Positions 45,716 through 51,586 of a stretch of 51,586 nucleotides of DNA are shown in pieces. The notes under the pieces were generated by a model. That model saw only the letters and a program-made list of their open reading frames with translations. It ran no database searches and was not told the DNA's origin. The stretch lies in contig CALABN010000348.1 of the NCBI GenBank assembly GCA_937885735.1, positions 1 to 51,586 on the forward strand, written 5' to 3'. The DNA comes from an uncultured Bacteroidota bacterium (GTDB lineage: Bacteria; Bacteroidota; Bacteroidia; Bacteroidales; SZUA-534). Numbering within the stretch: the stretch's first letter is position 1; each line of letters opens with the position of its first letter. Position numbers and translations under genes: made by a program.

Positions 45716-48088
45716 TTAATAATAGAATTCGTCTTCCTGATCCTCGCTTTGACTTTCACTCTCGCCTTCGCCTGGCCTTTCGTCATAATCAGGGCAATCG
45801 TACACCTCGTTCCAGTCGGCAGGCTTTTCAAATGTGTCGGTCTCGTAGTAAGGAAGTGTAGGATCGTCGTAAACCTTGCGCATAAACTTGGCCCAAATTG
45901 GCAATGCCATATTTGCACCTTGTCCGTATGTTGTTGAGTTGAAATGTATGCTTCGCTCGTCGCCACCTGTCCATACACCGCCCACCAGGTTTGGTGTGAC
46001 ACCCATAAACCATCCGTCTGAATTCTCGTTTGTCGTTCCTGTCTTTGCTCCTATCTGCGCTTTCAGTCGCCAAGGGTAGTTTTCGCTCCAAAGACGAACG
46101 GCAGTTCCCTTCTTTACAACGCCTTGCAGAAGCGTAAGCATCAGATATGCGGTACGTTCGCTTATAGCCTCGTGTTTCGAAGGCTGGAATGTGGCAAGTA
46201 CGTTTCCGTTCTTGTCCTCGATGCGCGACACGAAAATGGGTTGCGTATATACGCCCTTGTTGGCAAAGCAACAGTAGGCGCTCACCATCTCGCAAAGCGT
46301 AAGGTCGGCAACGCCAAGACAGATTGAAGGCACTTGCGGAATGTCGCTCTTGATGCCCATATTGTGTGCAAGTTGGACAACGGCTTTTGGCTTGAAACGG
46401 TTCATAAGCCAAGCCGATATGTTGTTGAGCGACTGTGCCAAACCGTATTGCAACGACAGTTCGCGACCAAGCAACCTGTCGCTACTGCCCGTCTTTGGCG
46501 ACCAAGTTTCACCTGTTGAAGGATCGGTGATGGTGACTGGCACATTAAGCACGCGGTCGCAGGGCGTGAATCCGTCCATCATTGCAAGCGTGTATAGGAA
46601 CGGCTTGAATGTCGAGCCTACCTGACGTTTTGCCTTTGTGACGTGATCATATTGGAAATAGCGGTAATCGTTTCCGCCGACGTATGCCTTTACGTTGCCC
46701 GTATGCGGATCCATAGCCATAAATCCTGACTGCAGGATAAACTTATAGTAACGGATTGAATCCATTGGTGTCATAACTGTATCAACATCGCCATGCCAAG
46801 AGAACACAGTCATTTCGGTTGGCGTGTTGAAATTCTTTTCAATCTCCGCCATTGACAAACCCTTGACTCTGTGCAATACGCGATAGCGCTCGCTTTGCTT
46901 CATAGCGGCTGTCATGTATGACTTAACCTGTTCAGGTGTCCTATCGGCAGCATATGGTGCATTTGCCTGTCCTCGCATCTCCCTATAAAAAAGATTTTGC
47001 AAATTGTCTTTCAGATAGTTGCGAACAGCCTCCTCGGCATAATCCTGCATCTTTGAGTTTACGGTGGTGTAGATTTTCAATCCATCCTTGTAGATGTCGT
47101 ATGGTGTGCCATCAGGCTTAAGGTTGCGGTTGCACCAGCCACGGAGCGGATTGTTTGCCCACTCGGTTGAGTCCTCAATATATTGTGCCTTCGAAGAATA
47201 GTTCGCACGCTCCGGCTTTTTGGCGTTCATCTCCATTCGCAGGAACTCGCGGAAATATGTTGCCGAACCCAGTTTGTGGTCAACCTTATGGTAATCGAGG
47301 CCAAGCGGAAGTTGCTTGAGCGAGTCGTACTCGGCACGTGTCAACTTGTCGTTGTTTAACATTTGGAAAAGCACCACGTTGCGACGTTGCACAGTCTGCT
47401 CGGGACGGCGAAGAGGATTGTACAAGGCAGGATTCTTTGCCATTCCTACAAGCATTGCGGCCTGCTCTATGCGTAGGTTTTGCGGTATGGTGTTGAAGTA
47501 TATCTTCGATGCCGACTTTACGCCTACAGCCAAGTTCAGGAAGTCGAACTGGTTAAGGTACATTGCAATAATCTCTTCCTTGGTGTAACTGCGTTCTAGT
47601 TTTATGGCGATTACCCACTCGCGGAACTTGCGGTTCACCATCTGCAGTGAATTGGTGAAATTTTCGCGAGGGAACAGCATCTTTGCCAACTGCTGGCTTA
47701 TGGTACTGCCACCGCCCGAACTCTTGTTGCCCGATATGATTGTCTTGAAGAATACACGAACCAAGCCAGGGAAGTCGACGCCCGAATGCTTGTAATAGCG
47801 CTGGTCCTCGGTGGAAACCAAGGCATCGACCAAGTAAGGCGACAATTCTTCGTAGGTTCCAGTTGAGCGGTTTTCCCTGAAATATGTTCCGAGAATCACG
47901 CCGTCTTCCGATATCACTTCCGATGCCAGATTGCTCTTTGGGTTCTCAAGTTCCTCAAACGAAGGCATAAAGCCGAGATTGCCAACCCAAATATTATAGA
48001 ACAGTATTATTACCAATAAAACTGGAAAAATAACTATGGACCAAAGAATTATCTTCAGTTGAAGTCGTTTCGAAATAGATATTGCCAT
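45716..48088 (-). CDS. mrcA: Penicillin-binding protein 1A (bifunctional transglycosylase/transpeptidase)
   Basis: 790 residues. A short cytoplasmic tail and membrane anchor (about 11-33, KIILWSIVIFPVLLVIILFY) are followed by a GT51 transglycosylase with motif 1 EDQRYYKHSGVD, motif 2 GGSTISQQLAKML and motif 3 REWVIAIKLER. The transpeptidase has active-site serine in STFK (about residue 490), the SLN motif (QSLNNISAW) and KTGTTN (about 683). All catalytic motifs are intact, so it both polymerises and cross-links peptidoglycan. The C-terminus is an acidic Glu/Asp/Ser tail ending in YY. It is first in a four-gene unit with the propeller protein, the MntP-like protein and DUF4834. Confidence 0.97.
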   Translation of the reverse strand: MAISISKRLQLKIILWSIVIFPVLLVIILFYNIWVGNLGFMPSFEELENPKSNLASEVISEDGVILGTYFRENRSTGTYEELSPYLVDALVSTEDQRYYKHSGVDFPGLVRVFFKTIISGNKSSGGGSTISQQLAKMLFPRENFTNSLQMVNRKFREWVIAIKLERSYTKEEIIAMYLNQFDFLNLAVGVKSASKIYFNTIPQNLRIEQAAMLVGMAKNPALYNPLRRPEQTVQRRNVVLFQMLNNDKLTRAEYDSLKQLPLGLDYHKVDHKLGSATYFREFLRMEMNAKKPERANYSSKAQYIEDSTEWANNPLRGWCNRNLKPDGTPYDIYKDGLKIYTTVNSKMQDYAEEAVRNYLKDNLQNLFYREMRGQANAPYAADRTPEQVKSYMTAAMKQSERYRVLHRVKGLSMAEIEKNFNTPTEMTVFSWHGDVDTVMTPMDSIRYYKFILQSGFMAMDPHTGNVKAYVGGNDYRYFQYDHVTKAKRQVGSTFKPFLYTLAMMDGFTPCDRVLNVPVTITDPSTGETWSPKTGSSDRLLGRELSLQYGLAQSLNNISAWLMNRFKPKAVVQLAHNMGIKSDIPQVPSICLGVADLTLCEMVSAYCCFANKGVYTQPIFVSRIEDKNGNVLATFQPSKHEAISERTAYLMLTLLQGVVKKGTAVRLWSENYPWRLKAQIGAKTGTTNENSDGWFMGVTPNLVGGVWTGGDERSIHFNSTTYGQGANMALPIWAKFMRKVYDDPTLPYYETDTFEKPADWNEVYDCPDYDERPGEGESESQSEDQEDEFYY

Positions 48089-48166
48089 AAGTAGATGTAT
48101 TTAGGCAGTAAAGATAAAAATTAATAATAAAGTTGAAGATTGAACACTTCACTGTTTAATGATTAG

Positions 48167-48187
48167 GGGACTTCTATAAATTCCCCG
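48167..48187. repeat. Short palindromic repeat with TTCTATAAATT core (second copy)
   Basis: GGGGAC-TTCTATAAATT-CCCC forms a hairpin GGGGA/TCCCC around the same core as at 1097-1115. It lies between the AAA ATPase stop and the PBP1A start. The two flanks differ while self-complementarity is kept, which hints at a selected hairpin. Confidence 0.5.
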
Positions 48188-48257
48188 ATTTTATTTAAAT
48201 GGATCATCCTCCAATCTTTGGGGTGCTTTTGAATAGCATTTCAGTTGGTATTTGAAA

Positions 48258-49556
48258 TTAAACACTTTTCTTTTCTAACAGCCAATCCAGCGCAGAGCAA
48301 ATCTGGACATTGTGTCCGGCAACTGTAACATTCCTTGTCTCGTCGAGACAGATAACCTTCATATTGTCACAGTGTAACGCTTCGCCAACAGCCACAAGCG
48401 ACTCTGTCTCTCGCTTGAACGTTTTGCCTTCAGAAACCGAATATGCCACCTGTATCAGTTCCCGCACCTGTCCTTGCTGACAAACCACAAAATCAACCTC
48501 CTTGCTACGCGGGCCTGGCTTGTAGTAATAAATGATGTCGGCTTCCAACTGATTGCGTCTCAACAGTTCCACATACACCGCATTCTCCAGTCTCCAGCCT
48601 ATGTTTTCTGGCAAAAGGCTGTTTTCGCGATTCGCTATGAAACCTGTGTCGATGACATACGATTTTTCTTTTGTGATTCGCTCAACACTTTTGTAACTGA
48701 ATTTTGACAGTCTGCGAATCAGGTAGGCCTGTTGCAGATAACTGACATACGACTGTACGGTTGTGTTGCTGTTCAGCAAGGCCATTTCGGCCAACTGCCC
48801 GTAATCAACCAATTGGCAATTGTTGTTAATCAAGTGGTTGGCTATGCGACGGAGTGCCTCGACATTCCTTATCTTGAATCGTCGGGCAATATCTTTTGAC
48901 ACTATTGTCTCCACCAAACCTGCCATATACGTTTTCCTGTTTCTGGCAGACTGTATTTTTTTCAGTTCGGGCATTCCGCCTTCCATAAGATACTGCAACA
49001 AAGCACTTTTGCGCATTGCGACAGCCTTTGTGGTTATGTCGCTGACATCAACTTTCATCAGTTGGCAATACTCAAGGAAAGAAAACGGATACAGCCTTAT
49101 TTCCATATATCTGCCCGTCAGATGTGTGGCCAACTCGCCCGACAGCAATTTTGCATTGCTTCCTGTGACAAACACGTGCATTCCTATTCGCAACAGCCTG
49201 TTGACAAATAAATACCAGCCGTCTACATTCTGAATCTCGTCGAAAAAGACATATCTGACATCGGGTCCGTAAAGTTGGTAGATGCATTCAAGCAAACTGT
49301 TCAAATCCGACGTCTGTATACCGTACAGCCTATCGTCGTCCAAATTGGCGTATCCGTACTTTACGCCTCTGTTTTTCAATGCTCTGTGGCACAGCGTCGA
49401 TTTCCCGCTACGACGGACACCTGTCACCACTTGTGCCATACTGCTGTCCCATTCAAACAACTTTTCCTCACTACGCTCACACCATCGCGACGGCTGATAG
49501 TTCGAAACCTCTTCCTGTTGCTCCCGAAGGACTTGTAATATTATTTTTGTATCCAT
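48258..49556 (-). CDS. AAA ATPase with DUF4143 and nuclease-like C-terminus
   Basis: 432 residues from ATG 49556; six upstream residues in the same frame are not needed. AAA_14-type ATPase: Walker A TGVRRSGKST (45-54), Walker B RYVFFDEIQN (101-110), sensor VFVTGSNAKLLSGE, then a DUF4143 region with GGMPEL and a winged-helix-like middle. The C-terminus has a degenerate PD-(D/E)xK-type pattern (LENAVYVEL ... SKEVDFVV ... LIQVAY) in which the usual E-x-K is Q-x-A. Such genes are abundant, often multicopy, in Bacteroidota; function unknown, with defence or toxin-like roles proposed. It is flanked upstream by a palindrome and a 32-bp-period repeat array, and is transcribed alone. Confidence 0.9.
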   Translation of the reverse strand: MDTKIILQVLREQQEEVSNYQPSRWCERSEEKLFEWDSSMAQVVTGVRRSGKSTLCHRALKNRGVKYGYANLDDDRLYGIQTSDLNSLLECIYQLYGPDVRYVFFDEIQNVDGWYLFVNRLLRIGMHVFVTGSNAKLLSGELATHLTGRYMEIRLYPFSFLEYCQLMKVDVSDITTKAVAMRKSALLQYLMEGGMPELKKIQSARNRKTYMAGLVETIVSKDIARRFKIRNVEALRRIANHLINNNCQLVDYGQLAEMALLNSNTTVQSYVSYLQQAYLIRRLSKFSYKSVERITKEKSYVIDTGFIANRENSLLPENIGWRLENAVYVELLRRNQLEADIIYYYKPGPRSKEVDFVVCQQGQVRELIQVAYSVSEGKTFKRETESLVAVGEALHCDNMKVICLDETRNVTVAGHNVQICSALDWLLEKKSV

Positions 49557-49558
49557 AA

Positions 49559-49582
49559 AATTACATTTTTGCAAATGTAATT
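49559..49582 (-). promoter_or_regulatory. Perfect inverted repeat at the start of the AAA ATPase gene
   Basis: AATTACATTT and its reverse complement AAATGTAATT surround a TTGC centre, directly in front of the ATG at 49556. It is a candidate operator or a translation-blocking hairpin. Its TTTTGCAAAT core also occurs in the last unit of the 32-bp repeat array upstream. Confidence 0.6.
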
Positions 49583-49603
49583 AATTTTCAACGTATTGCA
49601 ATT

Positions 49604-49720
49604 TTCTATTGGCTTATTTTGCAGTTTTTAGGCATTTCTATTGGCTTATTTTGCAGTTTTTGCACGATTCTATTGGCTTGTTTTGCAGATTTCAGGCGTT
49701 TCTATTGGCTTATTTTGCAA
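49604..49720 (-). repeat. Four direct repeats of 21 bp at exact 32-bp period
   Basis: Units start at 49604, 49636, 49668 and 49700. The core TTCTATTGGCTTATTTTGCA is conserved, except TTG for TTA in unit 3, and is separated by 11-base variable spacers; the 21st base is G in units 1-3 and A in unit 4. The array occupies the upstream region of the AAA ATPase gene. The period is about three helical turns, so bound proteins would line up on one face. Confidence 0.85.
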
Positions 49721-49830
49721 ATAGTAAGGACGACATTTTGAGTTAAGGCAACGGATGACTCTTTTTACATATAATTCTGTTTAACAACTTAGAGTGCGTC
49801 GGGTTTTGGTATTAGATGCAACGTGAATTT

Positions 49831-50217
49831 TTAACCTTTTACCGCTTTTATGGCAGAGCCGATGCCATGGGCAATACAAAGTAATCCGTATAACATTATG
49901 GGAATTTCTATGATTGCAATTTTCCCGGCAATAGAGGTATACTTGTACAGAATGATTCCAAAGACAATGACGAATATGCCTATTCCGGAATATTTGATGG
50001 ATTTACGTTTAGCGATTTGCTTGGCTTGATTATATTCTTCCTTTTCGACCATCATGTCTAAAACTTGTATTTTCTCTTGAATTTTAGTTCTTGCCTCTTG
50101 CGGCACGTCAAACCGATTGAAAGAATCCACAATCTCTCTTATAGACCAACCATGCGCATACTTATCAACGAAATAGGAGACCAGCTCTTCTTCGTTCATT
50201 TCATTAATTTGTTTCAT
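49831..50217 (-). CDS. Small two-helix membrane protein, unknown function
   Basis: 128 residues. The N-terminal 70 residues are soluble and acidic/helical (MNEEELVSYFVDKYAHGWSI; EARTKIQEKIQVLDMMVEKE). Two membrane helices follow at about 74-91 (YSGIGIFVIVFGIILYKY) and 98-120 (IAIIEIPIMLYGLLCIAHGIG). The family is not recognised. The ATG directly abuts a perfect 37-bp tandem duplication, so the leader of this mRNA contains the repeat. It is near the AAA ATPase gene on the same strand but separated from it by the repeat array. Confidence 0.6.
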   Translation of the reverse strand: MKQINEMNEEELVSYFVDKYAHGWSIREIVDSFNRFDVPQEARTKIQEKIQVLDMMVEKEEYNQAKQIAKRKSIKYSGIGIFVIVFGIILYKYTSIAGKIAIIEIPIMLYGLLCIAHGIGSAIKAVKG

Positions 50218-50291
50218 AATAAATTTTCAACTGATCAATTCCTACAATTATACTAATAAATTTTCAACTGATCAATTCCTACAATTATACT
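50218..50291 (-). repeat. Perfect 37-bp tandem duplication in a gene leader
   Basis: Copies at 50218-50254 and 50255-50291 are identical by eye. On the minus strand each begins AGTATAATTGTAGG and ends AAAATTTATT, the second ending right at the ATG. TATAATTG in each copy is one mismatch from the -7 consensus, so a promoter may have been duplicated. Confidence 0.92.
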
Positions 50292-50574
50292 CTTCACTCA
50301 TAAGAACCTGCTAAACAATAAAAGTAACGGATGTTTTTCGTATACACACCTAAAACTATAAATATAAAAAATTCAGAAATTCAGTATGATTACGCACTTT
50401 TTGCCATACTGCAAACAATAGTAGCAAACAAAATGTCCGCTTTGGGGCGGAGGACAAACTTGCCCGTTTGTTACGCAAGAAACGGAAGGCGGTCTTTCAG
50501 GCACAAAATTACGGTTTTCCGCTTGAAAAGAAAAAGCCGTGTGTTTTAGGTTTCTGTTTTCGTTTACGTTTTAT
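50292..50574 (+). other. Intergenic region with GC-rich structured element before metG
   Basis: The first 130 bases are AT-rich without features. A GC-rich block (about 50432-50530) has several self-complementary pieces: TGTC-CGC/GCG-GACA around 50434-50456, ACAAAC/GTTTGT at 50454-50471, and CTTGC/GCAAG. A 72-codon open frame runs through the block but its residues look non-protein. It could be a structured leader, a small RNA or a protein-binding site. Confidence 0.4.
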
Positions 50575-50582
50575 TAGTTTTG
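50575..50582 (+). promoter_or_regulatory. Promoter -7 element of metG
   Basis: TAGTTTTG fits TAnnTTTG, 17 bases before the metG ATG, which implies a very short leader. No clear -33 element. Confidence 0.5.
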
Positions 50583-50599
50583 CGCAAAATTTCATAATC

Positions 50600-51586
50600 A
50601 TGACTGAATATAAAAGATACACAATCACTTCGGCACTGCCTTATGCCAACGGCCCTGTGCACATCGGCCACTTGGCTGGCGTCTATGTTCCTGCCGACAT
50701 ATATGCGCGCTACCTGCGTGGCAAGGGAAAAAACGTCGTATTCATTGGCGGTAGCGACGAGCACGGCGTGCCTGTCACCATTCGCGCCAAAAAAGAAGGC
50801 ATAACGGTTCAGGAAGTTGTTGACCGTTACCACGAGTTGATTAAAAAGTCTTTTGAAGAATTCGGCATCTCTTTCGACATCTACAGCCGAACAACATCTT
50901 CGATACACCATAAATTCGCATCGGACTTCTTCCGTACACTCTACGACAAAGGCCAACTCGAGGAACATATTGAGGAGCAATACTGCGACGAGGTTACTGG
51001 CGAGTTCCTGACCGACCGCAACATTGTCGGCGAATGTCCGCGCTGTCACGCGCAAGGCGCCTACGGCGACCAATGCGAGAAATGCGGTGCCACCCTTTCC
51101 CCCGACGAACTGATCAATCCTTATAACGCCGTCAACGGCAACCCTCTCACCAAAAAAGCCACGTCCCATTGGTATCTGCCCCTGGATCAATATCAGGAAT
51201 GGCTGGAAAACTGGATCCTCGAAAACCATAAGGAATGGCGCTCCAATGTGTACGGTCAATGCAAATCGTGGCTCGACGGCGGTTTGCGTCCACGTGCCGT
51301 GACACGCGACCTGGATTGGGGAATCCCCGTGCCGGTGGAAGGCGCTGACGGCAAAGTGCTGTATGTATGGTTTGACGCACCGATCGGATATATCAGCAAT
51401 ACCAAGGAACTGTGTGACGCGCAACCCGAAAAATACGGAAAATGGGAAACTTGGTGGAAAGATCAGTCCACCCGGCTTATCCACTTCATCGGCAAGGACA
51501 ATATCGTGTTCCACTGCATAGTGTTCCCCTCTATGCTCAAGGCGGACGGAAGCTACATACTTCCCGACAATGTGCCCTCTAACGAG
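50600..51586 (+). CDS. metG: Methionyl-tRNA synthetase, N-terminal 329 residues (3' end beyond window)
   Basis: Starts at ATG 50600 ([19 protein letters not shown]) and stays open to the last base. It attaches Met to tRNA-Met. The class I HIGH motif is in [20 protein letters not shown]. The zinc-binding connective peptide has [18 protein letters not shown]. The WFDAPIGYI catalytic region and [16 protein letters not shown] precede the KMSKS motif, which lies beyond the edge. Codon use changes near 51,070: proline CCC is absent before that point but dominant after it (7 of 12 Pro codons), unlike most of the window. The change could be mosaic descent or an assembly chimera. Confidence 0.97.
   Translation, partial: MTEYKRYTITSALPYANGPVHIGHLAGVYVPADIYARYLRGKGKNVVFIGGSDEHGVPVTIRAKKEGITVQEVVDRYHELIKKSFEEFGISFDIYSRTTSSIHHKFASDFFRTLYDKGQLEEHIEEQYCDEVTGEFLTDRNIVGECPRCHAQGAYGDQCEKCGATLSPDELINPYNAVNGNPLTKKATSHWYLPLDQYQEWLENWILENHKEWRSNVYGQCKSWLDGGLRPRAVTRDLDWGIPVPVEGADGKVLYVWFDAPIGYISNTKELCDAQPEKYGKWETWWKDQSTRLIHFIGKDNIVFHCIVFPSMLKADGSYILPDNVPSNE

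Noticed and set aside
49604..49720. Repeat array considered as a CRISPR
   Set aside because: Spacers are only 11 bases and partly alike, there are only four units, and no cas gene is near.
30331..50530. Any insertion sequence or integrated element explaining the repeats
   Set aside because: No transposase, integrase, target-site duplication or long terminal inverted repeat was found.
50564..51514. Long minus-strand open frame (316 codons) at the right end
   Set aside because: It is the antisense shadow of metG, whose motifs (HIGH, zinc knuckle, WFDAP) are unmistakable on the plus strand.

Overview
The window looks like chromosomal DNA of an anaerobic, fibre-degrading member of the Bacteroidota, most likely order Bacteroidales. 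The reasons are: Bacteroidota-type promoters (TAnnTTTG at -7) in front of several genes; paired ExbD genes; proteins with HU-CCDC81-like plus SPOR domains and DUF4834; an archaeal/eukaryal-type single-chain glycyl-tRNA synthetase; type 9 secretion (T9SS) C-terminal sorting domains; and tandem GH10 xylanases. Genus cannot be read from the sequence. No rRNA, transposase, integrase, phage gene or CRISPR array was seen. There is one tRNA gene (Leu-CAA).

Layout: (a) 1-3.7 kb: the end of an ExbD pair, an LEA14-like lipoprotein, a tandem universal stress protein, and on the opposite strand an HU-like/SPOR membrane protein. (b) 3.8-11.5 kb, minus: an outer-membrane barrel protein and a 2265-residue T9SS cargo built from leucine-rich repeats and tandem InlB-type repeats. 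(c) 11.8-16.4 kb: a CpsB-type PHP phosphatase and two paralogous secreted GH10 xylanases. (d) 16.7-24.2 kb: a 2496-residue BspA-like T9SS cargo of seven modules, with a perfect 466-bp internal duplication. (e) 24.2-27.0 kb, minus: panD, rfaE2, a small lipoprotein and radA. (f) 27.2-33.1 kb: glyS, two small exported proteins, and a BlaI/BlaR1-type repressor and sensor-protease pair with a palindromic operator. (g) 33.2-38.2 kb: a starch-synthase-like glycosyltransferase, a GNAT acetyltransferase, tRNA-Leu, and two envelope proteins. (h) 38.4-42.1 kb, minus: a phosphate island (Na/Pi cotransporter, PhoB-like regulator, PhoR-like kinase) with a four-unit, 11-bp-period direct repeat in front that looks like a Pho box. 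(i) 42.2-48.1 kb, minus: PBP1A, a DUF3352-like/beta-propeller membrane protein, an MntP-like membrane protein and DUF4834. (j) 48.2-50.6 kb: an AAA/DUF4143 ATPase preceded by four 32-bp-period repeats and a palindrome, and a small membrane protein preceded by a perfect 37-bp tandem repeat. (k) 50.6 kb to the end: the first 329 codons of metG.

How it fits together: much of the window serves the cell envelope (secreted repeat adhesins, xylan breakdown, peptidoglycan synthesis, envelope sensing). The two most testable regulatory proposals are the Pho-box-like array in front of the Na/Pi transporter and the blaI promoter/operator. The most unusual coding observation is that the C-terminal domain of the BlaR1-like sensor is also found as a small free secreted protein encoded just upstream.
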